From NCBI GenBank assembly GCA_902609095.1, contig CACLQQ010000007.1:1-56958 (forward strand): a DNA stretch of 56,958 nt, read 5' to 3'. A program made the position numbers and the translations under genes. This DNA comes from an uncultured Bacteroidota bacterium. GTDB lineage: Bacteria; Bacteroidota; Bacteroidia; Chitinophagales; Saprospiraceae. This document shows positions 17,083-26,612 of the stretch, piece by piece (the first letter of the stretch is position 1; each line of letters begins with the position of its first letter). The notes beneath the pieces are model-generated. The model was given only the letters and a program-made list of their open reading frames with translations. It was not told the DNA's origin and did no database searches.

Positions 17083-19635
17083 TTATGAGTTAAGGGCTTT
17101 TGACTCTTTTTCTTGATTTACTGGCACGATAGTAAGTTCCTCTTTACCCTTATGGTGACAGATCTTAAAGTTTATATCTCTTTTAGAACCGGATGCTAAG
17201 ATCTGTTCTGCGAGTGGATCTTCAACATAGCGCTGCATGGCTCTATGCAAAGGTCTTGCACCATATTTAGGATCGTACCCTTTCTTCGCTAAGAAATCTT
17301 TAGCAGATTTATTGAGTTTGATCGAGTAACCCATCTTCACAACTCTTTCTTTCAATGAGGCTACCGCCAAGTCAACAATTTTAAGGATATTGTCTTCGCT
17401 CAATGAGTTGAAGATTACTGTATCGTCAATTCTATTAAGGAATTCGGGGGTGAAGTTCTTGCTTAATGCATTCTGAATAACATTCTTGGCATAATTATCA
17501 GCACCTTCAGTTCTTGCCTTTGTCGCAAAACCAACTCCTTGACCAAAGTCCTTAAGTTGTTTCACACCTATGTTAGATGTCATTATGATCAAGGTGTTTT
17601 TGAAATCAACCTTGCGTCCTAATCCATCTGTCAACTGCCCATCATCCAAAACTTGCAGTAATATGTTGTAGACATCCTGATGAGCTTTCTCAATCTCATC
17701 GAGCAAGATCACAGAGTATGGTTTTCTTCTGACTTTCTCAGTAAGTTGTCCTCCTTCTTCATAACCTACATATCCCGGAGGCGCTCCAATCAGTCGGCTT
17801 ATTGAGAATTTTTCCATGTACTCACTCATGTCGATACGTACAAGTGAATCTTCAGTATCGAATAAATATCTCGATAGAGCTTTGGCCAACTCAGTCTTAC
17901 CAACCCCTGTTGGGCCTAAGAAAATAAAAGAGCCAATTGGTTTTTTTGGATCCTTTAAGCCAACTCTATTTCTTTGGATTGCTTTTACAATCTTCTTGAT
18001 TGCTTTGTCCTGTCCGATAATCTCTTTTTTGAGATCATCAGCCATCCCTACTAACTTATTGCTTTCATTTTGGGCTACTCTTTTAACAGGAATGCCAGTC
18101 ATCATAGATACCACTTCTGCGATATCTTCCTCACTGACTGGATATTTCTTAGACTTAGCTTCTTCTTCCCAATCAGTTTTAGCCTGTTCGAGCTTTTTGA
18201 ACAACTTAGATTCATGATCTCTCAGGTCCGCAGCCTTTTCATATTGCTGACCCTTAACTGCCTGATTCTTTTGTTCGCGAACTTCTTCTATCTGGGCTTC
18301 TAATTCCTCAATGTACTTTGGTACATGGATGTTTTTTAGATGGGTACGAGCTCCAACCTCATCTAATATATCTATCGCTTTATCAGGTAGATGTCTATCG
18401 CTAATATATCTATCACTGAGGTGTACACAAGCTTCTATGGCTTCATCCATGTAGGAGACATTATGAAACTCCTCATATTTGGATTTGATGTTGTTCAGGA
18501 TGTGTATAGCTTCCACAGTTGATGGTGGTTCTACCAAAACTTTTTGAAATCTTCTATCCAGAGCACCATCTTTTTCGATGTACTGTCTGTATTCATCTAA
18601 TGTGGACGCACCTATACATTGTAACTCACCTCTTGCTAAGGCAGGTTTAAAAATATTTGAAGCATCTAAGGATCCTGTAGACCCTCCAGCACCTATGATT
18701 GTATGAATCTCATCAATGAATAATATGACATCTCGAGACTTCTCGAGTTCATTCATGATTGCTTTCATCCGCTCCTCGAATTGTCCTCTATACTTTGTTC
18801 CGGCAACTAAAGCTGCCAAGTCAAGCATTACAATTCTTTTATCATAGAGTGTTCTTGATACCTTTTTCTCATTGATTCTCAATGCAAGGCCTTCGACAAT
18901 TGCAGTTTTACCAACACCCGGATCTCCGATTAGGATAGGGTTGTTTTTCTTACGGCGACTCAAGATTTGAGATACTCTTTCGATCTCATTTTCCCTTCCT
19001 ATTATTGGATCAAGCTTCCCTTTTTCAGCTAATCTCGTTACATCTCTACCAAAATTATCCAATACCGGAGTTCGAGACTTAGAGTTACCTCGTCGAGAGG
19101 TCCTACTGCTGTAAGATCCTGAATCCTCTTCATCTAATGGCACATCGGATTCTGCTGCAGAGCCTTGTATATAATCAAAACCACCATCTTGATCCTGGCT
19201 CACATACTCAAGTTCAGTTTTGTATGCCTCGTAATCTACATCAAAATGATCTAAGATTTCAGAAGCCAGATTCTCTTTATGCTTAAGTATGGAGAGCATG
19301 AGGTGCTCAGGATTGATTTCATCATTTTTGAATAATTTGGATTCTAAAAATGTCACCTTCAACACCTTCTCAGCATGCTTATTTAGTGGAATATTGCCAA
19401 CATTCAGACCTGTGTTATCTCCTTTATTCGACTTTGTAGCTTCCTCTACCTTGGATTTAAGTTGTTGGATGTCCAGGTCTAACGAGTTAAGAACTCTTAT
19501 GGCAATATTGTCTTTTTCTCTGATCATACCAAGCAGTAGATGCTCAGTTCCGATATAGTCATGACCTAATCTCACAGCTTCATCTCTGCTGAGAGAGATT
19601 ATCTTTTTAACCTTTGGTGAGAACTTTCTATTCAT
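17083..19635 (-). CDS. clpC: ATP-dependent Clp protease ATP-binding subunit ClpC
   Basis: 850 residues, full ClpC length. The Clp_N double repeat covers residues 1-145 ([26 protein letters not shown]). The first AAA+ module has Walker [14 protein letters not shown], a middle domain with a UVR-type segment follows ([20 protein letters not shown]), and the second AAA+ module has Walker [15 protein letters not shown] and [11 protein letters not shown]. It unfolds substrates for ClpP and partners with adaptors in protein quality control. No clpP is nearby. It is divergent from the STAS gene, with a -7 element about 100 bp upstream, and infC follows in the same direction. Confidence 0.97.
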   Translation of the reverse strand: MNRKFSPKVKKIISLSRDEAVRLGHDYIGTEHLLLGMIREKDNIAIRVLNSLDLDIQQLKSKVEEATKSNKGDNTGLNVGNIPLNKHAEKVLKVTFLESKLFKNDEINPEHLMLSILKHKENLASEILDHFDVDYEAYKTELEYVSQDQDGGFDYIQGSAAESDVPLDEEDSGSYSSRTSRRGNSKSRTPVLDNFGRDVTRLAEKGKLDPIIGRENEIERVSQILSRRKKNNPILIGDPGVGKTAIVEGLALRINEKKVSRTLYDKRIVMLDLAALVAGTKYRGQFEERMKAIMNELEKSRDVILFIDEIHTIIGAGGSTGSLDASNIFKPALARGELQCIGASTLDEYRQYIEKDGALDRRFQKVLVEPPSTVEAIHILNNIKSKYEEFHNVSYMDEAIEACVHLSDRYISDRHLPDKAIDILDEVGARTHLKNIHVPKYIEELEAQIEEVREQKNQAVKGQQYEKAADLRDHESKLFKKLEQAKTDWEEEAKSKKYPVSEEDIAEVVSMMTGIPVKRVAQNESNKLVGMADDLKKEIIGQDKAIKKIVKAIQRNRVGLKDPKKPIGSFIFLGPTGVGKTELAKALSRYLFDTEDSLVRIDMSEYMEKFSISRLIGAPPGYVGYEEGGQLTEKVRRKPYSVILLDEIEKAHQDVYNILLQVLDDGQLTDGLGRKVDFKNTLIIMTSNIGVKQLKDFGQGVGFATKARTEGADNYAKNVIQNALSKNFTPEFLNRIDDTVIFNSLSEDNILKIVDLAVASLKERVVKMGYSIKLNKSAKDFLAKKGYDPKYGARPLHRAMQRYVEDPLAEQILASGSKRDINFKICHHKGKEELTIVPVNQEKESKALNS

Positions 19636-19960
19636 ATATGTCTATTGTATTCTTTCTTTTAACAATTATAACGTTAAAATGATCCTTAATTCTTTTAAAA
19701 ATGAGAATTAATGTTTTTCTCACTAATAACTCAATCAAAAGTATGCCAAGCCTTAATATGTGCTTAATTGTCAGTTAATCTAATAATTATCCTGCTATTA
19801 TGACACCTTTATTTGCGTATTCACCAGAATCAAGAGCATGTCTATATTTCGGGCTTCACTAAATATAGTTATAATATGAATGTCTTAATGATTGATTGTA
19901 GAGAAGTGAAAAATCTTGATTATAAGAATTCAATTTTTTAGTGATCATTAACTCATATAT
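19636..19960. other. Divergent intergenic region between clpC and the STAS gene
   Basis: 325 bp of AT-rich DNA without a convincing reading frame on either strand. It holds a -7-like element for each flanking gene. The stretch from 19690 to 19900 shows no repeat, hairpin with T tract, or RNA gene that I can recognise. Confidence 0.5.
19736..19743 (-). promoter_or_regulatory. Putative -7 element for clpC
   Basis: Reads TACTTTTG on the minus strand, matching TAnnTTTG, about 100 nt upstream of the clpC ATG in the 325-bp divergent region. Confidence 0.4.
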
Positions 19961-19963
19961 TTG
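19956..19963 (+). promoter_or_regulatory. Putative -7 element for the STAS gene
   Basis: TATATTTG is an exact TAnnTTTG match. It overlaps a TTG at 19961 that could be mistaken for a start codon, and so supports the ATG at 19985 as the real start, with a leader of about 15 nt. Confidence 0.55.
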
Positions 19964-19984
19964 CGAATTCTTAATTTATATTTC

Positions 19985-20362
19985 ATGAAATTTAGCTTAG
20001 ATAAAAAAGACAGATATTCAATATTGAAATTAGGAGAAGATAACCTCAATTCTGTGTTAGCACCAGATGTAAAAAGTGAGTTTGTATTCTTGAGAAATGA
20101 GGGGGTCAGAAACTTGATTTTGGATATGAGCGACGTGAAGTATGTCGACTCATCTGGATTAAGCGCCATCCTTACCGCTAATAGACTATGGAGTGGATTT
20201 GGCTCCTTCGTGATAACTAATATAGGACATCCAGCTGTTCAGAAGTTAATAGAAATTTCCAGGCTTCAGACCATACTAAACATAGTACCAACATTAGAGG
20301 AAAGTGTTGACTTTGTGATGATGGAAGAACTGCAGAAAGAGTTATCTGGAGAAGAAGAATAA
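19985..20362 (+). CDS. STAS-domain anti-sigma factor antagonist
   Basis: 125 residues. A single STAS fold with the characteristic phosphorylation-loop motif DVKYVDSSGLSAIL, preceded by NLILDMS and followed by LWSGFGSFVITNIGHPAVQKLIEISRLQTIL. The loop Ser residues are where a cognate anti-sigma kinase would phosphorylate the protein, switching its partner binding. No kinase or phosphatase partner is nearby. The gene is directly followed, within 20 bp, by the wreck of rnz. A STAS gene ahead of RNase Z is a familiar arrangement in Bacteroidota. Confidence 0.88.
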   Translation: MKFSLDKKDRYSILKLGEDNLNSVLAPDVKSEFVFLRNEGVRNLILDMSDVKYVDSSGLSAILTANRLWSGFGSFVITNIGHPAVQKLIEISRLQTILNIVPTLEESVDFVMMEELQKELSGEEE

Positions 20363-20374
20363 GATACCATTTGA

Positions 20375-21275
20375 ACTACTGTATTAGGGGCTAATTCGGC
20401 CCTTCCTACTCCAGATTGTTTTTCTTCCAGTTTCGTTCTGAACTATAACTATGACTATCATTTATTGGATTGTGGTGAAGGGGCCCAGATCAAGATCGTT
20501 GAGTATAGGATCAAGCCATCCAGATTAGAGAGCATTTTCATTACACATCTTCATATAGATCATATATATGGCCTTCCTGGTTTATTGACTTCATTGAATT
20601 TGAGCAAGAGGACTAAACCACTGCGAGTTTTTGGGCCGGTAGGCATAAGAAACTATATAAATCATATGATCACCATAACAGGTAGTAGCCTACAGTAAAA
20701 CATCGAGTATACGGAGATAGATGGGGAAGTATCGACTGAGCTTGGAGTGATCGATAGTCTTGAGGTTCCTGCAATTCCTTTAAAACATAGAATTCCTAAT
20801 TATGGATATATTTAAAGAGCACATCTCAGAGTATAGCCTAATCAGAGAAGCGATTGGAGAATATAAATTGACCATACAAGAGATTCAGCAAGTCAAGAAA
20901 GGCAATGATATAGTTTGTGGTAATGGGGTCACGGTTGCAAATGATAAGTTGGCATATCCTATCCCTACAAGAAGAAAATTCTCTTATTGCACTGATACAA
21001 TATATGATCCTGAGATTGTGCCGTTCATAAAAGACTCCGATTTGCTATATCATGAGGCGGTATATTTAGATGAATTGCGAGAGAAAGCACATGAGCGTAT
21101 GCACGCAATCACAGTCGAGGCATCAGAGATGGCACTTAAGGCTAAGGTGAAGGCATTAATAGTAGGACATTATTCGAGCAGATATAAGGATCTTACTCCA
21201 ATATTACATGAGACTCAGAGTATTTTTGCCAACTCTTATTTAGTAATTGGGGGTAAGACCTATCCCGTCGGCTAA
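20375..21275 (+). pseudogene. rnz: Broken ribonuclease Z gene
   Basis: The frame gives VLGANSALPTPDCFSSSFVLN, then LLDCGEGAQIKI, then the metal-binding motif THLHIDHIYGLPGL (HxHxDH kept), then a TAA at 20697 and, after IPLKHRIPNYGY, a frameshift near 20812. The second part holds FSYCTDTIYDPEIVPF, LLYHEAVY and LIVGHYSSRY, all RNase Z signatures. No ATG, GTG or TTG lies in frame before VLGANS, and a TGA sits two codons upstream of it. So the gene lacks a start and carries one nonsense codon and one frameshift. RNase Z matures tRNA 3' ends, so the loss matters if this is the only copy. Confidence 0.88.
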
Positions 21276-21610
21276 ATTTCGATGAGACGATCTAAAAATT
21301 CATGCAGTAGAAGCTCTAATTTAGAAACGGTACCATCAGTATAAAAATGCTCGGTCAGCACATTCATCACCTTTGCTTTGGCTGTTTCATCAGGTATGAA
21401 TCTCTCCTTACAAGACATGATAACCTCTAAGCGCTCATATTCTCCCAATGAATCATAGTATGTATTGATTTCCTCAAATACGTCCCAACTAACATTCTCT
21501 AATATAGCGATACGCTCAGGTTCTGTGAATTCCAGATCTGCATAAGATGCATGAATTAGAAGAAATGTTATGAATTGATCGTAGCACCAACTCTCTGGTT
21601 GAACAGGCAT
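21272..21610 (-). CDS. Small TerB-like helical protein
   Basis: 112 residues, acidic and all-helical, no signal peptide. QFITFLLIHASYADLEFTEPERIAILENVS resembles the start of TerB-like domains, where an acidic loop (AD-E-xxE) follows the first helix, and LEVIMSCKERFIPDETAKAKVMNVLTEHFYTDG continues the bundle. TerB-like domains are linked to metal sensing, but no ter genes are near, so only the fold is suggested. Its stop overlaps the last codon of the convergent rnz remnant by 4 bp. Confidence 0.6.
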   Translation of the reverse strand: MPVQPESWCYDQFITFLLIHASYADLEFTEPERIAILENVSWDVFEEINTYYDSLGEYERLEVIMSCKERFIPDETAKAKVMNVLTEHFYTDGTVSKLELLLHEFLDRLIEI

Positions 21611-21634
21611 AATTTATTATAGGCTTATCTGTTT

Positions 21635-22090
21635 CTATCCTTTCTTAAGCTCTTGTTTAGAAGGTATATCAGCTAATGATCTGATTTGATCGTCTTCTGC
21701 TGCTTTAGCGAAGATAATATTTTCATGTCCATTAGTGAGCCAAAGGTGCTGACCATTAATAATATGATCATAAGTCTGTATCTGATTTAAGCTTTTTTGA
21801 TCTAATGCTACTTCTGGGTTTTTACATTCGACTAATATGATTGGAGCTAATTTTTTATTGAAAACTACGATGTCAAAGCGCTTTTTGACCTTGTAGTAGA
21901 TAATAGATTTCTCAACTGCAATAAGACGTTTTGAATATTTCTTATCATCAATAATATACCATAGTACACATTGTCGAACTACTTCTTCAGGGGTAACATA
22001 TATCCATTTGTTTCGGACTATGTCCCATAGTTTCTTTTGACCACCCTCAGTCTTAAATTGAATGCTGGACTGGTATTGTATTAAGTTCAT
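21635..22090 (-). CDS. Stand-alone HsdR N-terminal-type nuclease domain protein
   Basis: 151 residues from the ATG at 22090, which fits the family start (NLIQYQSSIQFK...LWDIVRNKWIYVTPEEVVRQ). The core is a PD-(D/E)xK restriction-type fold: RFDIVVFNKKLAPIILVECKNPEV supplies the catalytic Asp and the ExK pair as ECK. The domain is that of the type I restriction subunit HsdR N-terminus (HSDR_N_2), but there is no motor or methylase here. In Bacteroidota such orphan domains are frequent, often beside holA. Here the neighbour is instead a large unknown protein, whose last 38 bp overlap the start of this gene. Confidence 0.8.
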   Translation of the reverse strand: MNLIQYQSSIQFKTEGGQKKLWDIVRNKWIYVTPEEVVRQCVLWYIIDDKKYSKRLIAVEKSIIYYKVKKRFDIVVFNKKLAPIILVECKNPEVALDQKSLNQIQTYDHIINGQHLWLTNGHENIIFAKAAEDDQIRSLADIPSKQELKKG

Positions 22091-24080
22091 CATGTGATAT
22101 TGGCAGATCACTCACTTTATTATCATTCAAGCATAAAATTCTATCTATGACCTCAGTTATAGTCGACTGATAATCAATGATCAACTCATAGGTTGGGATG
22201 TCAATCAAATTTATTTGAGCTTGCTCTATTAAGTTCATCACATGTAGCTGCCATTGTAAGTGATCTAATCTGCGTTCATCTATTAGACCGTTTTCAATTA
22301 CCACATTTATTTCTCGGCCTTTGTGAATCATGGCATCAATTAGATCTTCATATGTCGATGAATCTTGGTATAAGATATTGATACTGTCTTCTGGCAAAGT
22401 ATGGATAATATCGTCAGAAATAACTTTGCTACAGAGAAGTATTACGGACTTATGTTTTAATTGAATGACATCGAATCGATCACTAATCATGTACATGGCA
22501 TAAGCCAATGACTGTGCTTGTTTTAGTCTTTCAATGGTCGGTAGAGACTTAAAGGCTCGGGTTTCGGTAAGACGAGAATGATCAAGTTTTAATACCTGAG
22601 TATTGTTGCTCTCTTTAAGCTCATTGAGATTATGAATTTCGGGGCTTATGATGATCGAATCTATATGTTCGCCTCTTTTACTCAAGATCTTTTTATTTAT
22701 CTTCTTATTGAGATAGAAGATCATTAAGCTTTTTGGCGTAAGCTCATGGGAAATATCTTTATATATCTCATCGATGCTTAAAATTTGGATAGGGTAGTAC
22801 TCATTGAGAACAGATCGTAAACCATCAGCTACAGAAATTTGAGCATCGTCTGAATTGAGAATAGCTTTAAATGTTTTAAAGCCTGATTGTGCGAGTGCTT
22901 TAGATCTTCTTTCGGACCATAGGTTATGTATGGCTTGAGCTACGTAGGACTCTAAATTGACTGAAGTGAGTAGAAAGTTGTATTGTTGATTTTTAATCGA
23001 TTGAGTCGCTATTTTCTTCTGTTGCGCATTAGCTAAGATGTATAATTGCAGAAAGGCCTGTCCCCAATCATTAGATTTATTTGACACTAATGTTGAGACT
23101 AATTCATCCGATCCTTGCAACTCATTCTTGAGTAAGAGGTAGTTGAGAAGTCTATCATTTTCAACCAATGATGTAAGACGAGTTACTCTTTCATCCAGTT
23201 TAGTAATATCATCTGTTAGCTTTTCAATACTGAAGTATAGTTTCTTGATGATATTAGATAGGTATGGGATCTCAGAACTGCGCTCCCGGACATGCAACAA
23301 GTTATGATTAATAGTTGTATTCTGAACGCCATTGTTAAATGGAGTTAAGCGAAAGTAGGCATCTTGTTGATCTGGATATGGCGGTTTTGTTGATTTTATT
23401 GTAGCTTGAAATTCACTTATTTTGGATTTTAGGTCATGCAGATTTTCATGGAGCTGTTTTACTTCTTCTTCAGAACTAAATGTCGCTGATTCAATCTTTC
23501 CGTGGATTAGATCTTTGAAATGATCTTGATATAACTCACCCAGTATACGATACTTACTGAGTAATTCTTGATTTATAGTGGCCTGAATTACCTCCTCAGA
23601 CACAGTTCTTGATATGGATTGAACTGGACTCTTTTTATTTGCTACAGCATAAGTTCTAATGTTGTCGAATTCATTTAAAGACATTTGATAAAAGGCAAAA
23701 TGGCTTTTGAGACTCTTTTTAATATTCTCTTTTCTCTGTAATGAATCTGTAAATCCCTGAGGATCATATGGCAACGATCTTAAATTTTCAAGGGTCAGAG
23801 CATTATGAATTAAATCTCTGTCATGAGACTTGAGAACTGATCTTGCAATTGAAAGATGAGCCAAATGATGTTTAGATAAGATTTGTACGACTTGGGATTT
23901 GTAACTTTCGTCTGGTATTATGATATAACTATGTAATCCTTGAGAAAGGTTTTTAAGGATCACTTGACTCAAGATTTCATCCTGATATCCGAGATCATTA
24001 GTTAAAAATATATTGAGAAGGTTATGATGCGATCCATCTATAGCCTTTAGTACAATGGGATTTGGAACATATCCAGACAT
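22053..24080 (-). CDS. Large protein of unknown function, possibly a helicase-derived pseudoenzyme
   Basis: 675 residues, intact, no signal peptide. I do not recognise a catalytic domain. Its outline follows a UPF1/Dna2-like SF1 helicase with every nucleotide motif changed. The N-terminus (LKAIDGSHHN...IFLTNDLGYQD, residues 12-34) sits where GPPGTGKT would be. QGLHSYIIIPDESYKSQVV matches motif Ia. HIDSIIISPEIHNLNEL near residue 475 sits where the DEAxQ box would be, and VLKLDHSRL where GDxxQL is expected. The middle (210-330) is coiled-coil rich. The C-terminus (INVVIENGLIDERRLDHLQWQL) is unassigned. The resemblance is my inference from pattern order only. The gene overlaps the HsdR_N-type gene downstream by 38 bp. 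Confidence 0.6.
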   Translation of the reverse strand: MSGYVPNPIVLKAIDGSHHNLLNIFLTNDLGYQDEILSQVILKNLSQGLHSYIIIPDESYKSQVVQILSKHHLAHLSIARSVLKSHDRDLIHNALTLENLRSLPYDPQGFTDSLQRKENIKKSLKSHFAFYQMSLNEFDNIRTYAVANKKSPVQSISRTVSEEVIQATINQELLSKYRILGELYQDHFKDLIHGKIESATFSSEEEVKQLHENLHDLKSKISEFQATIKSTKPPYPDQQDAYFRLTPFNNGVQNTTINHNLLHVRERSSEIPYLSNIIKKLYFSIEKLTDDITKLDERVTRLTSLVENDRLLNYLLLKNELQGSDELVSTLVSNKSNDWGQAFLQLYILANAQQKKIATQSIKNQQYNFLLTSVNLESYVAQAIHNLWSERRSKALAQSGFKTFKAILNSDDAQISVADGLRSVLNEYYPIQILSIDEIYKDISHELTPKSLMIFYLNKKINKKILSKRGEHIDSIIISPEIHNLNELKESNNTQVLKLDHSRLTETRAFKSLPTIERLKQAQSLAYAMYMISDRFDVIQLKHKSVILLCSKVISDDIIHTLPEDSINILYQDSSTYEDLIDAMIHKGREINVVIENGLIDERRLDHLQWQLHVMNLIEQAQINLIDIPTYELIIDYQSTITEVIDRILCLNDNKVSDLPISHDELNTIPVQHSI

Positions 24081-24193
24081 CAGTTTTCATATAAAAATCC
24101 TAAGTAAATATAAAAAATTATAATATGTAAAATTTTTATATTGATCCTTCTTTTTGATTGATTTCTTCAAAAGCGGTATTTTACAGAATAATC

Positions 24194-24781
24194 TTATTCT
24201 TCAGTTACACTTTTTTCAACGATACCACCGCTTATTTTTTCACCATTATCATACACATATTCTAACGTGACATTTCCTTCCTCATCAAAGAACTGGAGTT
24301 TTCCATGCTGCTTGCCATTCTTAAACGATCCCTTCTTTTGTAATATGGCCTTATTATTATATACGACGAATGGCCCATCTACCTTACCATCTTTATAGCT
24401 GGTTTCATCAGTAGGTCGGCCGAACTTATAGTTAGCTTTTACTCCATGAAGTATATCATTCTTATATCCTATCATACTCTCGATCTGCCCTCGATCATTC
24501 ATGTTAATCTGAACACCGTTTTTAACGCCATTGACATAATTAGTGATGCTTTTAATCTTATTGCTTTCAGGATGATAGGTCACCCATGCACCGTTTCGGA
24601 CTCCATCAATTACAGACCCTTGAGCTAAGTAATATTCTTGAGCATCTTGGTAGGATACAAGTTTAGCTCCTCCTCCAATTCCTTCAGAATCATATCCTTT
24701 AAGATCATAAATCGGACCATAAGAAGAATCTCCACATGCCATCAAAGTCACACACATCCAAAAGACTAATATTTGTTTCAT
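24194..24781 (-). CDS. MORN-repeat (YwqK-like) lipoprotein
   Basis: 195 residues. A lipoprotein signal (MKQILVFWMCVTLMAC) places it in the envelope. The mature part consists of repeats of about 22 residues of the form GxxNGxWxxYxxxG: DGVRNGAWVTYHPE, NGVKNGVQINMNDRG, NDILHGVKANYKFG, DGKVDGPFVVYNNK, NGKQHGKLQFFDEEG. Bacteroidota proteins of this type are often labelled 'toxin-antitoxin system YwqK family antitoxin', but no toxin is next to it. I would treat it as a surface repeat protein of unknown role. A -7 element lies 26 bp upstream. Confidence 0.8.
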   Translation of the reverse strand: MKQILVFWMCVTLMACGDSSYGPIYDLKGYDSEGIGGGAKLVSYQDAQEYYLAQGSVIDGVRNGAWVTYHPESNKIKSITNYVNGVKNGVQINMNDRGQIESMIGYKNDILHGVKANYKFGRPTDETSYKDGKVDGPFVVYNNKAILQKKGSFKNGKQHGKLQFFDEEGNVTLEYVYDNGEKISGGIVEKSVTEE

Positions 24782-24806
24782 GTCAATATATTTTAATAAA
24801 GTCGAT

Positions 24807-24814
24807 CAAAATTA
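24807..24814 (-). promoter_or_regulatory. Putative -7 element for the MORN lipoprotein
   Basis: Minus-strand TAATTTTG (TAnnTTTG), 26 nt upstream of the ATG at 24781. Confidence 0.45.
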
Positions 24815-24863
24815 ATGATTAGAATGAGTAGGATAAGAAACATATTATAGATTTTTGTAAATA

Positions 24864-26519
24864 ATGAATGTACCATTAACTAATAAAGAAGTAGCAAAGA
24901 GATTCAACCTGTTAGGGAAACTGTTAGAGCTTCATGGGGAGAATCCGTTTAAAACTCGTTCTTATTCATCAGCTTATGTTACGATCCGAAAGCTTCCTAC
25001 TGCTGTTATCGAAACGCCTAAGGATGAATTACTGCAGATCAAAGGAATAGGAAAGGCCATAGCTGAGAAAATAGTAGAGCTTCGAGATACTGGAGAAATA
25101 AATACGCTGAACGATTATATCCAGAATACACCTCCTGGAATCGTTCAGATGTTACAGATGAAAGGATTTGGTCCAAAGAAGATTAAAGTAATTTGGGAAC
25201 AAATGGGCATTGAGACCCCAGGAGAGTTACTATATGCATGTGAAGAGAATCGCTTGGTCGATTTGAAGGGCTTTGGGGCAAAAACACAACAGAATTTAAA
25301 GGAACAATTAGTATACTTCTTAGACAGTCAAGGAAAATATCTATACGGTCATATAGAAGATAGTGCGTTTGAGTTATTGTCACTTTTGAAAGGGGAGTTT
25401 GCTGAAGGAAGAATTGATTTTATAAATGGGATGAGAAGACTGAACCCTATTGTGGATGGCATAGAGTTGTTAAGTGATATACCTGAATATGAGATTCTAG
25501 AGTTCCTGATAAGTGAAGATATGGTTGACCCTGACGGCGACGATCTTGATTATCAAGGAGTTCAGATTTTGATAACTCAGTGTTCAACTGACGAGTATGA
25601 AGGTAAACTTTTTGAGTTAAGCGCATCGCCTGAATTTATAGCCGAATGGAAAAATATGTTTGGCTCATTAGATCATGCTGATGAAGGGGTTTTCACTGAT
25701 CATCAATTAGCATACATACCACCAGAATTAAGAGAAGATCCAACCATACTAACTAAGGCTAAGACTATAGACAGATTTAATCTGATAGCCCCAGAAGATA
25801 TAAAAGGAGTGGTTCATACTCACTCTACGTATAGCGATGGTACGGCTTCTATCAGGGATATGGCTCAGGCTTCTATTGATTTGGGATACGAATATCTTGT
25901 GATGAGTGATCATAGTAAAGCTGCTTTTTATGCTAACGGATTATCGAAGGAGAGAGTGCTGCAACAGATAAAGGAGATTGATCAACTCAATCAGAGCTTT
26001 GGGGAATTTAGAATCTTCAAGAGTATCGAATGTGATATTCTATATGATGGTTCGATGGATTACGATGATACCTTTTTAAACAATTTTGAGTTAGTTATAG
26101 CCTCAGTGCATTCTAATCTTAAGATGACTGAAGAAAAAGCCATGGAACGTTTGGTCAATGCTATCAAACATCCATCAGTAACCATATTAGGGCATCCAAC
26201 AGGGAGATTGTTATTGTCCAGAGAGGGATATCCTATAGATCACAAAACCATTATAGATGCTTGTGCGGCAAATAATGTAGCTATTGAAATAAATGCTAGT
26301 CCGTATCGCTTAGATTTAGATTGGAAATGGCTCAGTTATGCACAAGAACGAGGTGTATTACTATCTATAAATCCGGATGCTCATAGTACTGAAGGAATAA
26401 AAGATATCAAATATGGTGTATACGTAGCACGTAAAGGGGGATTACAGCCTGAGAATTGTTTAAATGCTATGAATTTAGCTGAGTTTTCTACTTGGATTAC
26501 AAAACATAGGCCATGTTAA
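24864..26519 (+). CDS. polX: PolX-type protein with degenerate polymerase site and intact PHP domain
   Basis: 551 residues, about the usual PolX length. Helix-hairpin-helix segments cover residues 55-145 (LQIKGIGKAIAEKI, MKGFGPKKIKVIW, LKGFGAKTQQNL). In the polymerase-beta palm the GSxRR motif reads NGMRR at 188-192, but the catalytic GDIDxL stretch reads VDGIELL (197-203), so the metal-binding Asp pair is lost. The C-terminal PHP domain is complete: HTHSTYSDG near 320, MSDHS, a SIECDI Glu, SVHSN, LGHPTGR and NPDAH. It should keep 3'-5' exonuclease or AP-endonuclease activity but not DNA synthesis. It acts in base-excision repair in other bacteria. Confidence 0.9.
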   Translation: MNVPLTNKEVAKRFNLLGKLLELHGENPFKTRSYSSAYVTIRKLPTAVIETPKDELLQIKGIGKAIAEKIVELRDTGEINTLNDYIQNTPPGIVQMLQMKGFGPKKIKVIWEQMGIETPGELLYACEENRLVDLKGFGAKTQQNLKEQLVYFLDSQGKYLYGHIEDSAFELLSLLKGEFAEGRIDFINGMRRLNPIVDGIELLSDIPEYEILEFLISEDMVDPDGDDLDYQGVQILITQCSTDEYEGKLFELSASPEFIAEWKNMFGSLDHADEGVFTDHQLAYIPPELREDPTILTKAKTIDRFNLIAPEDIKGVVHTHSTYSDGTASIRDMAQASIDLGYEYLVMSDHSKAAFYANGLSKERVLQQIKEIDQLNQSFGEFRIFKSIECDILYDGSMDYDDTFLNNFELVIASVHSNLKMTEEKAMERLVNAIKHPSVTILGHPTGRLLLSREGYPIDHKTIIDACAANNVAIEINASPYRLDLDWKWLSYAQERGVLLSINPDAHSTEGIKDIKYGVYVARKGGLQPENCLNAMNLAEFSTWITKHRPC

Positions 26520-26581
26520 TGCGTTGTTAATCGGGTTACATAGGCTGAATCGGAGCATTTTTCACTTACATTTATATTGTA

Positions 26582-26589
26582 TAAATTTG
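26582..26589 (+). promoter_or_regulatory. Putative -7 element for the DUF1573 lipoprotein
   Basis: TAAATTTG matches TAnnTTTG and lies 24 bp before the ATG at 26613. It falls inside a longer open frame beginning with TTG at 26577, so it argues for the downstream ATG. Confidence 0.5.
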
Positions 26590-26612
26590 TAAATCATAAA
26601 ATCATAGTAATA

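Noticed and set aside
21635-24080. A type I restriction-modification system
   Set aside because: Only the HsdR N-terminal-type domain is present; there is no helicase-competent HsdR, no HsdM and no HsdS nearby.
24194-24781. Toxin-antitoxin system (YwqK-type antitoxin label)
   Set aside because: The MORN-type repeats sit behind a lipoprotein signal and no toxin gene is adjacent.
24864-26519. Calling the PolX-like protein a functional DNA polymerase
   Set aside because: The palm metal-binding Asp pair is missing, so only the nuclease role can be supported.
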